DNA of 64,000 bases from Xylocopilactobacillus apicola (GTDB lineage Bacteria > Bacillota > Bacilli > Lactobacillales > Lactobacillaceae), in assembly GCF_033095985.1 (NCBI RefSeq), contig NZ_AP026802.1:496001-560000 (forward strand), given 5' to 3'. How positions within the stretch are numbered: position 1 is the stretch's first letter; each line of letters begins with the position of its first letter. This document shows positions 63,386 through 64,000 of this stretch, piece by piece. The position numbers and the translations under genes were made by a program. Below the pieces are notes generated by a model. It saw only the letters and a program-made list of their open reading frames with translations, searched no databases and was not told the DNA's origin.

Positions 63386-63946
63386 TTGGATTCGGCGATC
63401 GAACTTTTTGAAATTTTTGTTCAAGAAGATTTGTTTTTGCGACTGGCGACGCCGAGCGATGCACCAGCGTTATTTAAAGTGCTTGCGGAGAATCGGGCTT
63501 ATTTGGCTCAGAATCTTCCCTGGGTTAATAATTACTCTGAGGCAGATTTAAAAGCTTTTTTGACCGAAGCGCAGGCAGCTTTTTATCGCGGGGCAATATT
63601 TGAATATCTAATTGTTAAATCACACAAGATTATTGGAATTGTCGAGTTAAATGATGTCAACGCTAACGAGCGCTCAGGTGAAATTGGTTATTGGCTAGCT
63701 GAAAAGTTTACAGGACATGGGATTGCAACCCAATCTGTTAAAGCATTAGTTGCAGTTTTAAGCCGAGCTGCTGGAGTTCATCGTTTTGTCATTCGCACGG
63801 ATCCTAATAATTTAGCAAGCCAGCAGGTAGCAAAAAATGCTGGTTTTATTTATGAGGGAATTAGGCGTGAAGATCACTTTACCTTAAATAAGTTTAGCGA
63901 TTCTGCGGTCTATTATTATTTAGCGCAAAATAAAAATCAGCCTTAA
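63386..63946 (+). CDS. RimJ/RimL-type GNAT acetyltransferase
   Basis: A 186-residue acetyltransferase of the ribosomal-protein-serine acetyltransferase group, with IGYWLAEKFTGHGIATQSVKALV and VIRTDPNNLASQQVAKNAGF as the acetyl-CoA and C-terminal motifs. It is clearly related to the domain fused to AspRS just upstream. TTG start at 63386, two bases after the aspS stop, with GAAGGTG in the aspS 3' end. The 54 bases to the window edge hold a ribosome-site-like AAAGGA at the very end, so a further gene probably starts beyond it. Confidence 0.87.
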   Translation: MDSAIELFEIFVQEDLFLRLATPSDAPALFKVLAENRAYLAQNLPWVNNYSEADLKAFLTEAQAAFYRGAIFEYLIVKSHKIIGIVELNDVNANERSGEIGYWLAEKFTGHGIATQSVKALVAVLSRAAGVHRFVIRTDPNNLASQQVAKNAGFIYEGIRREDHFTLNKFSDSAVYYYLAQNKNQP

Positions 63947-64000
63947 TACCGATCCTGTTTTTTGGTGATCGTGTTATAGTTATTTTAATCATTTAAAGGA

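Noticed and set aside
1-64000. CRISPR arrays, prophage or conjugative elements
   Set aside because: No regularly spaced repeats, phage structural genes or transfer genes are visible; the only mobile element seen is the IS110 copy.

Overview
The window looks like a chromosomal segment of a low-GC Firmicute of the Lactobacillaceae. The signs are a D-alanylation operon with dltX, an agmatine deiminase cluster, fructose-type PTS genes with a PRD activator, a MurE/aspartate racemase pair, a hisS-aspS operon behind a T-box, SLAP-like C-terminal repeats and mostly strong AGGAGG ribosome sites. The species cannot be named from the sequence alone.

Layout. 1-4.9 kb (minus): a mannoside PTS operon of PRD activator, IIA, IIB, IIC and a GH38 alpha-mannosidase cut by the left edge. 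5-12.8 kb: a small membrane protein, a small alarmone synthetase, a 2-hydroxyacid dehydrogenase, a MacB/FtsX-type ABC exporter and an HPr-kinase/PEPCK-like P-loop protein. 12.8-21.1 kb: agmatine catabolism (putrescine carbamoyltransferase, MATE transporter, agmatine deiminase, carbamate kinase, a second deiminase-like protein without catalytic residues, an RpiR regulator) with a divergent antiporter. 21.1-29.5 kb: GNAT, MurE-type ligase plus aspartate racemase, hydrolase, CNNM/CBS protein, CAP-domain secreted protein, tyrosine phosphatase, UspA. 29.6-32.2 kb: an AgrA/AgrC-like two-component system whose kinase is broken by four frameshifts, beside a small membrane-anchored peptide gene. 32.3-39.1 kb: PepF, Mga-like regulator, an IS110-family insertion, deoD, lepB.

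39.3-44.5 kb: three tandem XRE-membrane regulators, a NatAB-like ABC transporter and a two-part ThrE exporter. 44.5-47.4 kb: a stand-alone structured small RNA with its own promoter and terminator, three genes of unknown function including a zinc-ribbon membrane protein, and tRNA-Thr. 47.5-53.3 kb: trpS, prmA, rsmE, rel, dtd and a TM2 protein. 53.5-59.4 kb (minus): an SH3/amidase_3 protein and dltXABCD. 59.6-64 kb: T-box, hisS, aspS fused to an acetyltransferase domain, and a further acetyltransferase.

The agmatine genes form a pathway: the antiporter would exchange agmatine for putrescine, and deiminase, carbamoyltransferase and carbamate kinase would yield ATP, ammonia and CO2. The most notable observations are the AspRS-GNAT fusion, the unassigned small RNA, the pseudo-deiminase, the kinase with four identical-type frameshifts, a short T-box leader that seems to read an Asp codon, and a candidate bridge RNA beside the IS110 transposase.
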